Assembly (NCBI RefSeq): GCF_013155275.1
Contig: NZ_JABJXS010000002.1
Span: 124,001 to 188,000, forward strand
Source: Brenneria sp. hezel4-2-4
GTDB taxonomy: Bacteria > Pseudomonadota > Gammaproteobacteria > Enterobacterales > Enterobacteriaceae
Length of the DNA: 64,000 nucleotides
Reading direction: 5' to 3'
In this document: positions 45,754 to 55,078 of the stretch, one piece after another
Numbering within the stretch: the first letter of the stretch is position 1
Layout of the letters: each line of letters starts with the position of its first letter
Program-made: the position numbers and the translations under genes
The notes under the pieces: generated by a model
The model's database searches: none
What the model was told of the DNA's origin: nothing
What the model saw: only the letters and a program-made list of their open reading frames with translations

Positions 45754-46389
45754 ATGACTCTCACCGCCAGCAACCTTGCGGCGCACGATGCGGTTTTCCG
45801 CCATGTGATCCCCGCCGGCGAGCCTTATCTGTTCGAGGTCAAACAAGGCCAGATCTTGCGTCTGCTCGATCTGGAGGGAAATCAGGCCATCGACACGCTG
45901 TTCTACCGCGCCGCCAATCCCCGTGAACGTTACGATCCGCAACGTACGCTGCGTCGGCAAAACAACGTCTATCTGACGACGGGCAGCGTACTGTATTCCA
46001 ATCTGGGCAACCCGCTGTTGACCATCGTTGCCGATACCTGCGGACGCCATGACACGCTGGGCGGCGCCTGCGCGCAGGAGAGCAACACGGTGCGCTATGC
46101 GCTTGACCGGCGCTATATGCACAGCTGTCGCGACAACTTTCTGTGCGCCTGCCTGCATGATGGACGGCTGAACAAAAGGGACATCGGCGCCAACATCAAC
46201 TTCTTCATGAATGTTCCCGTCACCGCCGAGGGCGGGCTGACCTTTGAGGACGGTATTTCCGCGCCGGGCAAATACGTCGAGCTGCGGGCGGAATGCGATG
46301 TCATCGTGCTGATTTCCAACTGTCCCCAGCTCAACAACCCCTGCAACGGCTGGGATCCGACGCCGGCCGAGGTATTGGTATGGAACTGA
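45754..46389 (+). CDS. DUF1989 urea-carboxylase-associated protein, second carboxyguanidine deiminase-type subunit
   Basis: A 211-residue paralogue of the preceding protein, sharing the layout [62 protein letters not shown], and [15 protein letters not shown]. It is richer in Cys than its partner ([31 protein letters not shown]), pointing to metal binding. The two homologous subunits presumably form a hetero-oligomer. AAGGAG precedes ATG 45754. A gap of 101 bases separates it from the carboxylase, with no gene seen in it. Confidence 0.85.
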   Translation: MTLTASNLAAHDAVFRHVIPAGEPYLFEVKQGQILRLLDLEGNQAIDTLFYRAANPRERYDPQRTLRRQNNVYLTTGSVLYSNLGNPLLTIVADTCGRHDTLGGACAQESNTVRYALDRRYMHSCRDNFLCACLHDGRLNKRDIGANINFFMNVPVTAEGGLTFEDGISAPGKYVELRAECDVIVLISNCPQLNNPCNGWDPTPAEVLVWN

Positions 46390-46490
46390 CCGCCCGGTAA
46401 CGCGCCGCCGCCACCGTATTTACCGCCCTGGACGACCATGAGGCGGTCTTGATTCCGGCGGGACGGCCCGCCCTTGTGAGAGTCTAGCGA

Positions 46491-49400
46491 ATGTTTGACA
46501 AACTTCTCATTGCCAATCGCGGCGCCATTGCGTGTCGTATTCTTCGTACGCTGCGCACGTTAGGGGTACAGGGCGTGGCGGTTTACGCCGACGCGGATGT
46601 CAGCAGTCTGCATATTCAGCAGGCGGATGAAGCGATAGGTCTGGGCGACGGCCCCGCCGCCCAGACCTACCTGGCGGTGGAAAAAATACTTGCCGCCGCC
46701 CGTCAGAGCGGCGCCCGCGCCATCCATCCGGGATATGGTTTTCTCTCGGAGAACGCCGCCTTTGCCGAGGCGTGCGCGGCGGCGGGGATCGCTTTCGTCG
46801 GCCCGACGCCTGAACAACTGCGGGTGTTCGGCCTGAAGCACACCGCCCGGGCTTTAGCCAAACAGCACGCGGTGCCGTTGCTCGAAGGCACAGCGCTGTT
46901 GGAAAACCTTGACGCCGCTCTGGAAGCCGGCGCACAAATCGGTTACCCGGTGATGCTCAAGAGCACGGCGGGCGGCGGCGGTATCGGTATGCGGGTCTGT
47001 TACAACGCGGAGGCGCTTTCCGAGGCGTTTGAAACGGTACAGCGCCTCGGCCAGAATAACTTCAGCGATGCCGGCGTGTTTATCGAAAAGTACATCGAGC
47101 GGGCCAGGCATCTGGAAGTACAGATTTTTGGCGATGGCCGTGGCGAGGTGTTGGCCCTCGGCGTGCGGGATTGTTCGGTGCAGCGCCGCAATCAAAAGGT
47201 TATCGAGGAAACCCCGGCGCCCAACCTGCCGGCGGGGATGGCGGAGGCGCTATGTGAGGCCGCGGTCAGGCTTGCCGGCGCGGTGAACTACCGCAGTGCG
47301 GGCACGGTGGAGTTCGTCTATGACAGCGCCGCACAGCAATTCTATTTTCTCGAAGTGAATACCCGTTTGCAGGTTGAGCACGGCGTCACCGAGCAGGTTT
47401 GGGGCATCGATCTGGTGCGCTGGATGATTGAACTGGCCGCCGGCGACCTGCCGCCGCTCGCCGAGTTGGCGACAAATCTGCATCCACGCGGGCACGCGAT
47501 TCAGGCCCGCGTGTATGCGGAAGATCCGGGCCGCAATTTCCAGCCATCCCCCGGCCTGCTGACCGATGTCTCGTTCCCTGACGCGGACGGTCAGGCGCTA
47601 CGGATCGATACCTGGGTAGAGGCGGGGTGCGAGATCCCGCCGTTTTTCGACCCGATGATCGCCAAGCTGATTAGCTGCGCGGCGACCCGCGAACAGGCCG
47701 CCGCGGCGCTGGATCGGGCGCTGGCGGACACCCGACTGTACGGCGTTGAAACCAATCGCAACTATCTGCGCCAGATCCTGGCGGACAGGCCATTTTCCAG
47801 CGGTTCCCCCTGGACGCGCTGCCTGGATAATCTGACTTATCAGGCGATGACCTGCGAGGTGCTCGCTGCCGGCACGCAGACCACGGTACAGGATTACCCC
47901 GGACGTCTCGGTTATTGGGCGGTCGGCGTACCGCCGTCCGGCCCGATGGACGATCGCGCGCTGCGGCTGGGCAATCAACTGCTGGGGAATGATGAAGGCG
48001 ACGCGGCGCTGGAAATCACCATGAACGGCCCGACGCTGCGTTTCAACACCGACTCGGTGGTCGCCGTGACGGGGGCTGCCTTGCCGATCGATATCGATGG
48101 CGAAGCCCGGCCGATGGACACTGCCTTCTTTATTCCGGCGGGGGCCACGCTGCGGCTGGGCGCGATGCGTGCGCAAGGGGTTCGCAGCTACCTGTGTCTG
48201 CGCGGCGGTATCGCGGTGCCTGACTATCTTGGCAGCAAAAGCACCTTTACGCTGGGGCAGTTTGGCGGCCATGCGGGGCGCGCCTTGCGCGCGGGCGACG
48301 TACTGCATCTTGCCCCTCTCAACGACAGCCGTGCGGGAGACAGCCTGCCTGACGGTCTGCGCACCCAACTGCCCGCCGTACGGCAACTGAGAGTGATTTA
48401 CGGGCCGCACGGCGCGCCGGAATATTTTACGCCGGCTTATATGGACACTTTTTTCGCCACCGACTGGGAGGTGCATTTCAACTCCAGCCGCACCGGCGTG
48501 CGTCTGATCGGGCCGAAGCCCGAGTGGGTGCGCGACAGCGGGGGCGAGGCGGGGTTGCATCCGTCGAATATCCATGATAATCCCTATGCCATCGGCGCGG
48601 TGGATTTCACCGGCGATATGCCGGTGATACTCGGCCCTGACGGCCCCAGTCTGGGCGGTTTTGTCTGTCCGGTGACGGTGATCGACGCCGATCTGTATCA
48701 GCTAGGCCAGCTCAAGGCCGGCGATCGCGTCCGTTTCGTGCCGGTCGATATCGCCACAGCCCGCGAGTTGGCGCAGGCGCGGCGCGCCGAAATCGCCGCG
48801 CTTGCGCCGGTAACGACCCACTGGCGGCCCGCTCCGCTGACATCGCCGGTGGTGCTCGACATCGGCGGCGGCGATCGGCGTCTGGTGGTTCGTCTGTCCG
48901 GGGACACGCATCTGTTGCTGGAAATTGGCGATCCCGAGCTGGATCTGGTGCTGCGTTTTCGCGGACATGCGTTGATGCAGGCGCTGGCGGCCAACGATCT
49001 TGATGGCGTCATCGACCTGACGCCCGGTATCCGCTCGCTACAGGTACATTATCAGCCTGAAACGCTGCCGCAGGCGCAACTGCTGGAAATCATCGGCGGC
49101 CTGTGGGATGACGTTTGCGCCCGCGGCGATCTCCGGGTGCCGTCGCGCATTGTGCACCTGCCGCTCTCCTGGGACGATCCCGCCTGCCAGCTGGCTATTC
49201 GGAAATATATGACCACCGTGCGCCGCGACGCCCCCTGGTGCCCGAGCAATCTGGAGTTTATTCGCCGCATCAACGATGTGGCGGATCTTGACGAGGTCTA
49301 CAAAACCGTTTTCGACGCCAGCTATCTGGTCATGGGGCTGGGGGATGTGTATCTCGGCGCGCCGGTGGCGACGCCATTGGATCCGCGTCATCGGCTGGTC

Positions 49401-50090
49401 ACCACCAAATACAACCCGGCGCGCACCTGGACGGCGGAAAACTCGGTGGGTATCGGCGGCGCCTACCTGTGCGTCTACGGTATGGAAGGGCCGGGAGGAT
49501 ATCAGTTCGTCGGCCGAACCTTGCAGATGTGGAATCGCTACCGCGATGTGGCGGCGTTTGGCGGTAAGCCCTGGCTGCTGCGCTTCTTCGATCAGATCCG
49601 TTTTTATCCGGTATCCGCCGACGAGCTGTTGCGCATCCGGCGCGATTTTCCACTGGGGCGCTATCCGCTGCGCATCACGCAAAGCGAATTGGCGCTGGCT
49701 GATTATCAGGCCTTTCTTGCCCGCGAGGCCGAGGGCATCGCCGCCTTTCGTACTCGCCAGCGCGCCGCTTTTCATGCCGAACGCGAGCGTTGGATCGCAT
49801 CCGGTCAGGCGCACTTTGACAGTGAAGAGACAGTGATGGAAAGCGCCGAGGATACCCCGTTGCCGCCGGGGCGGCAGGGGGTGGAAAGCCCGATCGCCGG
49901 TAATCTCTGGCAGGTGAAAACCACGCTGGGGGCGACGGTCGCCAAAGGCGACGTGCTGGTGGTGCTGGAGTCGATGAAGATGGAGATACCGCTGGCGTCG
50001 CCGCTGGAGGGCATTGTGCGCGAGATCCGCGTGCAGCCCGGTTCAGCGGTGCGCGCCGGCCAGTGCGTGGTGGTGATCGAAGAACGCTGA
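46491..50090 (+). CDS. biotin-dependent guanidine/urea carboxylase
   Basis: A 1199-residue multidomain carboxylase. Residues 1-450 are a biotin carboxylase (FDKLLIANRGAIACRI, HPGYGFLSENAAFA, the glycine-rich KSTAGGGGIGMRV, SVQRRNQKVIEE, FLEVNTRLQVEHGVTE). Residues about 470-1080 are KipA/KipI-type carboxyltransferase domains (TVQDYPGRLGYWAVGVPPSGPMD, MKYMTTVRRDAPWCPSN-like segment, NPARTWTAENSVGIGG). The C-terminus is a biotinyl domain with VLESMKMEIPL, the biotin Lys at about residue 1163. It carboxylates guanidine or urea using bicarbonate and ATP. Urea and guanidine carboxylases are close homologues; the riboswitch and paired DUF1989 genes favour guanidine. It is not fused to allophanate hydrolase, and none follows. 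Confidence 0.9.
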   Translation: MFDKLLIANRGAIACRILRTLRTLGVQGVAVYADADVSSLHIQQADEAIGLGDGPAAQTYLAVEKILAAARQSGARAIHPGYGFLSENAAFAEACAAAGIAFVGPTPEQLRVFGLKHTARALAKQHAVPLLEGTALLENLDAALEAGAQIGYPVMLKSTAGGGGIGMRVCYNAEALSEAFETVQRLGQNNFSDAGVFIEKYIERARHLEVQIFGDGRGEVLALGVRDCSVQRRNQKVIEETPAPNLPAGMAEALCEAAVRLAGAVNYRSAGTVEFVYDSAAQQFYFLEVNTRLQVEHGVTEQVWGIDLVRWMIELAAGDLPPLAELATNLHPRGHAIQARVYAEDPGRNFQPSPGLLTDVSFPDADGQALRIDTWVEAGCEIPPFFDPMIAKLISCAATREQAAAALDRALADTRLYGVETNRNYLRQILADRPFSSGSPWTRCLDNLTYQAMTCEVLAAGTQTTVQDYPGRLGYWAVGVPPSGPMDDRALRLGNQLLGNDEGDAALEITMNGPTLRFNTDSVVAVTGAALPIDIDGEARPMDTAFFIPAGATLRLGAMRAQGVRSYLCLRGGIAVPDYLGSKSTFTLGQFGGHAGRALRAGDVLHLAPLNDSRAGDSLPDGLRTQLPAVRQLRVIYGPHGAPEYFTPAYMDTFFATDWEVHFNSSRTGVRLIGPKPEWVRDSGGEAGLHPSNIHDNPYAIGAVDFTGDMPVILGPDGPSLGGFVCPVTVIDADLYQLGQLKAGDRVRFVPVDIATARELAQARRAEIAALAPVTTHWRPAPLTSPVVLDIGGGDRRLVVRLSGDTHLLLEIGDPELDLVLRFRGHALMQALAANDLDGVIDLTPGIRSLQVHYQPETLPQAQLLEIIGGLWDDVCARGDLRVPSRIVHLPLSWDDPACQLAIRKYMTTVRRDAPWCPSNLEFIRRINDVADLDEVYKTVFDASYLVMGLGDVYLGAPVATPLDPRHRLVTTKYNPARTWTAENSVGIGGAYLCVYGMEGPGGYQFVGRTLQMWNRYRDVAAFGGKPWLLRFFDQIRFYPVSADELLRIRRDFPLGRYPLRITQSELALADYQAFLAREAEGIAAFRTRQRAAFHAERERWIASGQAHFDSEETVMESAEDTPLPPGRQGVESPIAGNLWQVKTTLGATVAKGDVLVVLESMKMEIPLASPLEGIVREIRVQPGSAVRAGQCVVVIEER

Positions 50091-50129
50091 AAGCGCGAGT
50101 GTTGCGGAGCGGGTAATGCCTGACAGGTT

Positions 50130-50153
50130 CAGGACGGTTTCCTTACCGTCCTG
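50130..50153. terminator. hairpin between convergent carboxylase and ABC operons
   Basis: CAGGACGGT (50130-50138) pairs exactly with ACCGTCCTG (50145-50153) over a TTCCTT loop, in the 75 bases between the two converging operons. No immediate T-run, but position supports a shared, bidirectional terminator. Confidence 0.5.
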
Positions 50154-50165
50154 GATCCCGGTGGG

Positions 50166-51062
50166 TTATTTTTGTAAGCCGTGCTGAAGCAGCCACTCGC
50201 GCGCTACGTTCTCAAGGCTTTCAAAATCCGCCAGTTTTTCATTCATGGCTATCAGGTCTTCGGTGGTCAGTTTGGCGGAAACGTTATTAAGGGTGGTTTC
50301 CACCACGCTGTTGGACTTGTCGACGGCAATCAGCGGAACGATATTCTGGGCCAGGAACAGGTTCTTGGTGTCCTGTAGCGTTACCAGGTGGTTCTGTTTC
50401 AGCGCCGGCGTGGTGGAGTTGAAGTTGGCTACCTGTATTTGGTTATTTTTCAGCGCGGACAGAGTCAGCGGCCCGGAGACGTCCAACACTTTGAATGTCT
50501 TAAAGTCCAGGCCATAAATCTCTTTCAGACCGATGACCCCTTCGCGGCGGGTTTTCCACTCCGGCGGGCCGCCCAGCACTAATCCATTGGCGATCGGCGC
50601 CAGATCGTCAATGGTTTTCAGGTTGTAACGCTGGGCGGTTTTTTGGCTAACGGCCAGAATATCGCCGTCCTGCGCCTCGGAAATATTCAACATCTTAATT
50701 TGCGGCGGCAGTTTGGTTGCCAGGGCTTTGGCGACGTCTTCCGGGCTGTGCGCCTCGGTTTTGTCATCCAGATAGCTCAGCGCGGCGCCGCTGTATTCGG
50801 GGAGCAGATTGATGGAGCCGTCGAGCAGGGCCGGCATGTAAACCTCCCGGCTGCCGATATTCAGTTTTGTCTGCGTACGAATGTTGTTCGCCGCCAGCGC
50901 GCCGGCATAAATGGTGGCCAGCAACTGACTTTCAGGAAAATCAGCAGACCCGATAATTATGGTGCCCACATCGTTGGCGTTCGCATCCTGAGATGCCGCC
51001 TGACCGGTCTGACACAAAGCAAGGGATAACAGTGATGCAGCGAGTAATTGACTCAGTTTCAT
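50166..51062 (-). CDS. OsmF/OpuCC/ProX-type substrate-binding protein
   Basis: A 298-residue periplasmic binding protein with signal peptide LLAASLLSLALCQTGQA. The mature part matches the quaternary-amine binding family (GTIIIGSADFPESQLLATIYAGAL, LLDGSINLLPEYSGAALSYLD, ALKNNQIQVANFNSTTPAL). I place the start at ATG 51062, with AGGAG upstream; the same frame stays open far upstream through the permease gene, but that segment is shadow translation. It overlaps the preceding permease gene by 4 bases. Ligands of this family include glycine betaine, choline and carnitine, and some relatives carry histidine, so the substrate is uncertain. Confidence 0.85.
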   Translation of the reverse strand: MKLSQLLAASLLSLALCQTGQAASQDANANDVGTIIIGSADFPESQLLATIYAGALAANNIRTQTKLNIGSREVYMPALLDGSINLLPEYSGAALSYLDDKTEAHSPEDVAKALATKLPPQIKMLNISEAQDGDILAVSQKTAQRYNLKTIDDLAPIANGLVLGGPPEWKTRREGVIGLKEIYGLDFKTFKVLDVSGPLTLSALKNNQIQVANFNSTTPALKQNHLVTLQDTKNLFLAQNIVPLIAVDKSNSVVETTLNNVSAKLTTEDLIAMNEKLADFESLENVAREWLLQHGLQK

Positions 51063-51787
51063 TTGGCTGGACTCCTGACAAGTGAAGAGGATGTTTTCGT
51101 GGTGGGGTTCAGACGCACTTCGTGCCGCAAAATGCCGGGCGAAACCATCATGCGTGTTAACAATGAGAACAAACAATCGATAATTAGCGCCAGCAGCGCC
51201 ACCAGAATGGCGCCGGCAACCATCTGCTGATAGTCGTTCTGCGCTCGGCCATCGATAATCAAACGTCCCAGTCCTCCCATCGACACATAGGCGGCGATGG
51301 TGGCCGTGGAGATGATTTGCAGGGTGGCGCTGCGGATACCGGACAGGATCAGCGGCAGGGCGCAGGGCAGCTCCACGGAAAACAGCAGGCGCCACGGGGA
51401 ATAGCCCATTCCGCAGGCGGAATCGATAACGGTTCTGTCGATGGCGGTGATGCCGGACCACACCCCCAGCATGATCGGGGGAAGCGCCAGGATGATGAGT
51501 ACAATCAGACAAGGCACAATAAAAGCCAGATCGGATTCAAACACCGGGCCAAAAACAATCACCAGCAGAATGATCAGACCGAAAGACGGCAGGGCGCGCA
51601 ATGCGTTGGCGCTGCCGATTAACAGGCGTTCCCCTTTGCCGGTATGGCCGGCATAGCACCCAATAGGGAAAGCCAGCAGGATGGCGATGCCCAGAGCGAC
51701 GGCGCTGTATAACAGATGCTGGCAAAGCAGCGCCAACAGCCCTTCATCCCCCAGCCAGCGGCTGCTATCCATAAACCAATCGATCAT
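51059..51787 (-). CDS. OpuC/Osm-type ABC permease
   Basis: A 242-residue permease with about six membrane helices and the coupling-loop segment DSACGMGYSPWRLLFSVELPCALPLILSGIRSA around residues 120-150. SLGGLGRLI-like sequence (VSMGGLGRLIIDGRA) follows, typical of the betaine importer permeases. ATGA overlaps join it to the genes on both sides. It forms the second permease subunit of the importer. Confidence 0.88.
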   Translation of the reverse strand: MIDWFMDSSRWLGDEGLLALLCQHLLYSAVALGIAILLAFPIGCYAGHTGKGERLLIGSANALRALPSFGLIILLVIVFGPVFESDLAFIVPCLIVLIILALPPIMLGVWSGITAIDRTVIDSACGMGYSPWRLLFSVELPCALPLILSGIRSATLQIISTATIAAYVSMGGLGRLIIDGRAQNDYQQMVAGAILVALLALIIDCLFSLLTRMMVSPGILRHEVRLNPTTKTSSSLVRSPAK

Positions 51788-52434
51788 GTTGAGCTCCTTT
51801 TGGGTTGCCAGGCTGCCAGTCTGCGGGTAAGAAGCAGCAACAGATTATCGAGCAATAATGCCAACAGGATGCACAGCACGATGCCGGCAATAATCGGGGT
51901 AAGAAAATGGAGCTGGAAACCTTGGGTAAACAGGCTGCCGAGCTGCGGCGCGCCCACCAATGCGGCGATTGAGACGATGCTGACATTGGAAACCACCACG
52001 ACGCGCAGTCCGGCGGCAATCACCGGCACGGCGATGGGCAAGTCCACGGCGAGAAATTGCTGGAACGGTTTGTATCCCAATGCCAGCGCGGCTTGCCGCG
52101 TATCCGGCGAAACAGCGTCCAGGCCGTCACACACGGTGCGCACCAGCAACGCAAAGGCATAGATGGTCAGAGCCGCCACCACATTGATGGTATCGAGAAT
52201 GCGGGTGCCGAGGATCCCGGGTAACAGCACAAACAACGCCAGGGAAGGAATGGTGTACAGCAGACCGAACAGGTTGAGGATCAGACTTTTCAGACGCGGC
52301 AGGCTCTGAATCATCTGACCAACGGGGATCGCCAGCACCAGACCCAGCAGCACCGGCACCACCGAGAGCCAGACATGCCAGAGAAAGAGCTGCAAAATCT
52401 GATCGCTTTGCCGCCATAGCCAGTCAAATCTCAT
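51784..52434 (-). CDS. OpuC/Osm-type ABC permease
   Basis: A 216-residue permease paralogous to the next gene, with the coupling segment ALALGYKPFQQFLAVDLPIAVPVIAAGLRVV at about residues 120-150 and LLYTIPSLALFVLLP, a stretch typical of OpuCB/OpuCD. About six membrane helices. It overlaps the ATPase gene and the second permease gene by 4 bases each, so the four genes are tightly coupled. The order here, ATPase-permease-permease-binding protein, differs from opuCABCD, in which the binding protein is third. Confidence 0.88.
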   Translation of the reverse strand: MRFDWLWRQSDQILQLFLWHVWLSVVPVLLGLVLAIPVGQMIQSLPRLKSLILNLFGLLYTIPSLALFVLLPGILGTRILDTINVVAALTIYAFALLVRTVCDGLDAVSPDTRQAALALGYKPFQQFLAVDLPIAVPVIAAGLRVVVVSNVSIVSIAALVGAPQLGSLFTQGFQLHFLTPIIAGIVLCILLALLLDNLLLLLTRRLAAWQPKRSST

Positions 52435-53534
52435 GATACCCCCTGGTCATTGCCGTCGCGCAGCGCAGACAGAACGCTATCGAAATTCACCGATCCCAAC
52501 AGACATTGCCGATCGTCCACCACGATCCCCCGCTGACAGGGAGAACTGAGTACCGCGTCGGTAAGTTGCCGCAGCGATCCTGACAACGGGGCGAATGTGC
52601 TGCCAAGGTTAATGGCTTCGTTGGTGACGGTGGCTTCCCGGGGCTGGCGCAGATCGAACCAGCCGAGCGGTTTTTGCTGATCGGTGACCAGGATCCAGCG
52701 TTCCTGAGTCTGCGCCCGGGCCTGTTCGACGCTGGCGCCGACATTGACGCAGGGTTCCGGTTGTAGCGTGAGCTGCGGATGCAGCGCGCTGAACGCCAAA
52801 CGCCGATAGCCCCGATCCCGGCCGATAAAATCAGCGACAAAGGGGCTGTCAGGCGAGGTAAGCAGTTCCGCCGGTGAGGCGATTTGCGCCAGACGGCCAC
52901 CCGGCATCAGCACCGCTACCTGATCGCCCAGCTTCATGGCCTCGTCAATATCGTGTGTCACCATAATGATGGTTTTGCCGATGTCGCGCTGTAGGCGTAG
53001 AAACTCATCCTGTAACTGCTCGCGCACCACCGGATCCACCGCACTGAACGGTTCATCCATCAGCATAAATTCAGGATCTGCCGCCAGCGCCCGAGCTACG
53101 CCGACACGCTGCTGCTGACCGCCGGATAATTGCCAGGGATAGCGCTGCGCCAGCGCCGGAGAAAGCCCGACGCGTTCCAGCAGTTCAAGCGCGGTTTTAT
53201 GTGCCGCTTGTCGGGTGGCGCCGTTGAGCAAGGCGGTGACGGCCACATTGTCGACGATGGTTTTATGGGGAAAAAGCCCTGCGTTCTGAATAACATATCC
53301 AATTCTGCGCCGTAGCTTGACCACGTCCATTCCTGCCGTGGACTGACCGTTTAACAGAATTTTGCCTGTGGACGGCTCGATCAGACGGTTAATCATGCGC
53401 AATGAGGTGGTTTTCCCGCATCCTGACGGCCCCACCAGAATGGTGAGTTTGCCGGTTGGGGCGATGAAAGAAAGCCTGTCGACAACCAGGGTTCCATCCT
53501 CATAGTGTTTTGTGACGTTATCGAACGAAATCAT
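52431..53534 (-). CDS. OpuCA/ProV-type ABC ATPase with CBS tail
   Basis: A 367-residue ATPase of the quaternary-amine importer family. Walker A GPSGCGKTT, Q-loop YVIQNAGLFPHKT, signature LSGGQQQRVGVARAL, Walker B FMLMDEPFSAVDP and switch His VTHDIDEA are all present. After residue 240 a tail with WILVTDQQKPLGWFDL and GIVVDDRQCLLGSVNFDSV looks like paired CBS-type modules, which in OpuA sense ionic strength. It is the first gene of a four-gene minus-strand operon. Confidence 0.92.
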   Translation of the reverse strand: MISFDNVTKHYEDGTLVVDRLSFIAPTGKLTILVGPSGCGKTTSLRMINRLIEPSTGKILLNGQSTAGMDVVKLRRRIGYVIQNAGLFPHKTIVDNVAVTALLNGATRQAAHKTALELLERVGLSPALAQRYPWQLSGGQQQRVGVARALAADPEFMLMDEPFSAVDPVVREQLQDEFLRLQRDIGKTIIMVTHDIDEAMKLGDQVAVLMPGGRLAQIASPAELLTSPDSPFVADFIGRDRGYRRLAFSALHPQLTLQPEPCVNVGASVEQARAQTQERWILVTDQQKPLGWFDLRQPREATVTNEAINLGSTFAPLSGSLRQLTDAVLSSPCQRGIVVDDRQCLLGSVNFDSVLSALRDGNDQGVS

Positions 53535-53643
53535 TGTTATTCCACCACGACCTTATCTGCTGATAGGGCAACGCCAGAACTGCGGCAATGCCATATCCAT
53601 GGATTAATAAAACCGTATTGGCAAACTGCTCAAACCGGCTTTC

Positions 53644-53665
53644 TTGTATAGTCTTGTATGTACAA
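53644..53665. promoter_or_regulatory. HutC/GntR-like site upstream of the ABC importer
   Basis: TTGTA-TG-TACAA (53654-53665) is an inverted repeat resembling HutC-type GntR operators, and a further TTGTATA half lies 10 bases to its left (53644-53650). It is about 115 bases upstream of the ATPase gene. No GntR-family gene is in the window. The rest of 53535-54036 holds no gene I can support: a 65-codon open frame at 53747-53944 has no family resemblance and no ribosome-binding site. Confidence 0.45.
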
Positions 53666-54036
53666 CATGCACGTTTTATGCCAAGCGATTTTATTTGCGC
53701 TAATAACCATTAATTGGTTAATTAATAAGAGAAAAAGATTAAGAGGGTGTTCGACAAAGAAAACAATTGCCCCATAATGAGACGCTGTGTGCTTTTTTGG
53801 GGCATAAAACCCGGGTTGTTTTTATGCAGGCAGGCGCCTGAACCGAGACAATCTTTACCATTGATACGGTATTTGAAATATCAGAGGCGTGAACCGCCCG
53901 GATTGACCAGCAGAACGTTCGCGCAGGACGGCTTATCTTCTTGAACCGGTCGATAGGGTATTGACGCGAAGATGTCTCCGAATGAAACGGGGGAAATGAT
54001 ATACTTCCTCTTTTTCGGCTGAGTCATTGTCAACAC

Positions 54037-55029
54037 ATGAAAGCGTCCGGTAATAAATCACCCACTATCACTGATATCGCCCGTCTCGCGGGCGTCAGCA
54101 GTATTACCGTTTCCCGAACCTTTACCGATCCGGGCAAAGTCAAAGCCAAAACGCGGGAGAAGATCCTGCGGATTGCCAGCGAAGTAGAGTACGTTCCCAA
54201 CGTATTTGCACAGAATATCAAAACATCCCAAAGCCCCATTATTGGCATTGTGACGGACGATACCTTTAACCAGAGCTACTCGTACGTGATTCAGGAGTTA
54301 TGCCTGCGCGCCGAGGAAAAAGGGTATTCGGTGATGATTTTTACCACCGGCGGCGGCCGCGAGTCTGAAGTGAAGGCGATCAATACGCTGGTGGGCTACA
54401 AAGCGGCGGGTGTGGTGTTGTCCGTCATCAGCGATACGCCCGACTATGACGTAAGCCACCTTAAAATTCTGCATAATTCGCCGACGAAGCTTATTCAGTT
54501 CGACCGTCAGTTTGACACCAACCTGCCTGCCGTTTTCGTTAACGATGAACGGGCAGGGGAGCTAATCGCCTCGGTCATTACCGAGAAAGCCTGGCGTCAT
54601 ATTCTGGTGATTGGTGGTCAGGAGCACTCGCGTATCACTCAGGCGCGTGTGCGCAGTATCTGTCAAAACATTCCCGCCACGACGCAGGTTACCTGCCTGT
54701 ATGCGGACTATCGCTATGACAAAGCGAAAGAGAAAATTACCGCTCACTTCTCCTCCGGGGTGATGAATTACGACGCAATTGTTGGGATCAACGGCGCCAT
54801 TTCTCTTGCTGCGCGCAGCGTCGCGACAAAATGGTCACTGAATAAAGTTGAATTTCTCTCCATAGACGACATGCCCAATGCCGAAGATTTTGGATTTTTT
54901 TACCCTTCCGTTGTTCATGATTACAAGCAATGGGCGACCATCGTCGCCGAAAATCTGGTGGCGGCTATTGAAGAGCGCCCCTGGCAGCAGCGCACGGTAA
55001 TAAACGGCTTTCTTAAAAACTACCGCTAG
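54037..55029 (+). CDS. LacI-family transcriptional regulator
   Basis: A 330-residue repressor with an N-terminal LacI helix-turn-helix (TITDIARLAGVSSITVSRTF, then PGKVKAKTREKILRIASEVEYVPN) and a periplasmic-binding-protein-like sensor domain (SPIIGIVTDDTFNQSYSYVIQ, FDRQFDTNLPAVFVNDERAGE). It lies upstream of and in the same direction as the dehydrogenase-symporter-GH105 genes, with a 264-base gap containing their regulatory region, so it probably controls them in response to an oligosaccharide or a derivative. No clear ribosome-binding site precedes the ATG. Confidence 0.9.
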   Translation: MKASGNKSPTITDIARLAGVSSITVSRTFTDPGKVKAKTREKILRIASEVEYVPNVFAQNIKTSQSPIIGIVTDDTFNQSYSYVIQELCLRAEEKGYSVMIFTTGGGRESEVKAINTLVGYKAAGVVLSVISDTPDYDVSHLKILHNSPTKLIQFDRQFDTNLPAVFVNDERAGELIASVITEKAWRHILVIGGQEHSRITQARVRSICQNIPATTQVTCLYADYRYDKAKEKITAHFSSGVMNYDAIVGINGAISLAARSVATKWSLNKVEFLSIDDMPNAEDFGFFYPSVVHDYKQWATIVAENLVAAIEERPWQQRTVINGFLKNYR

Positions 55030-55078
55030 TTGTGACTCCGTTTTACTCTCCTGGTTTTGACGCGTATTCAATGTTTAT

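Noticed and set aside
47598-48575. 325-codon minus-strand frame antisense to the carboxylase
   Set aside because: Shadow of the conserved carboxylase frame; no start signal and no similarity recognised.
53747-53944. 65-codon frame between the ABC importer and the LacI gene
   Set aside because: No ribosome-binding site, no recognisable domain, biased and low-information sequence; kept only as part of the intergenic description.
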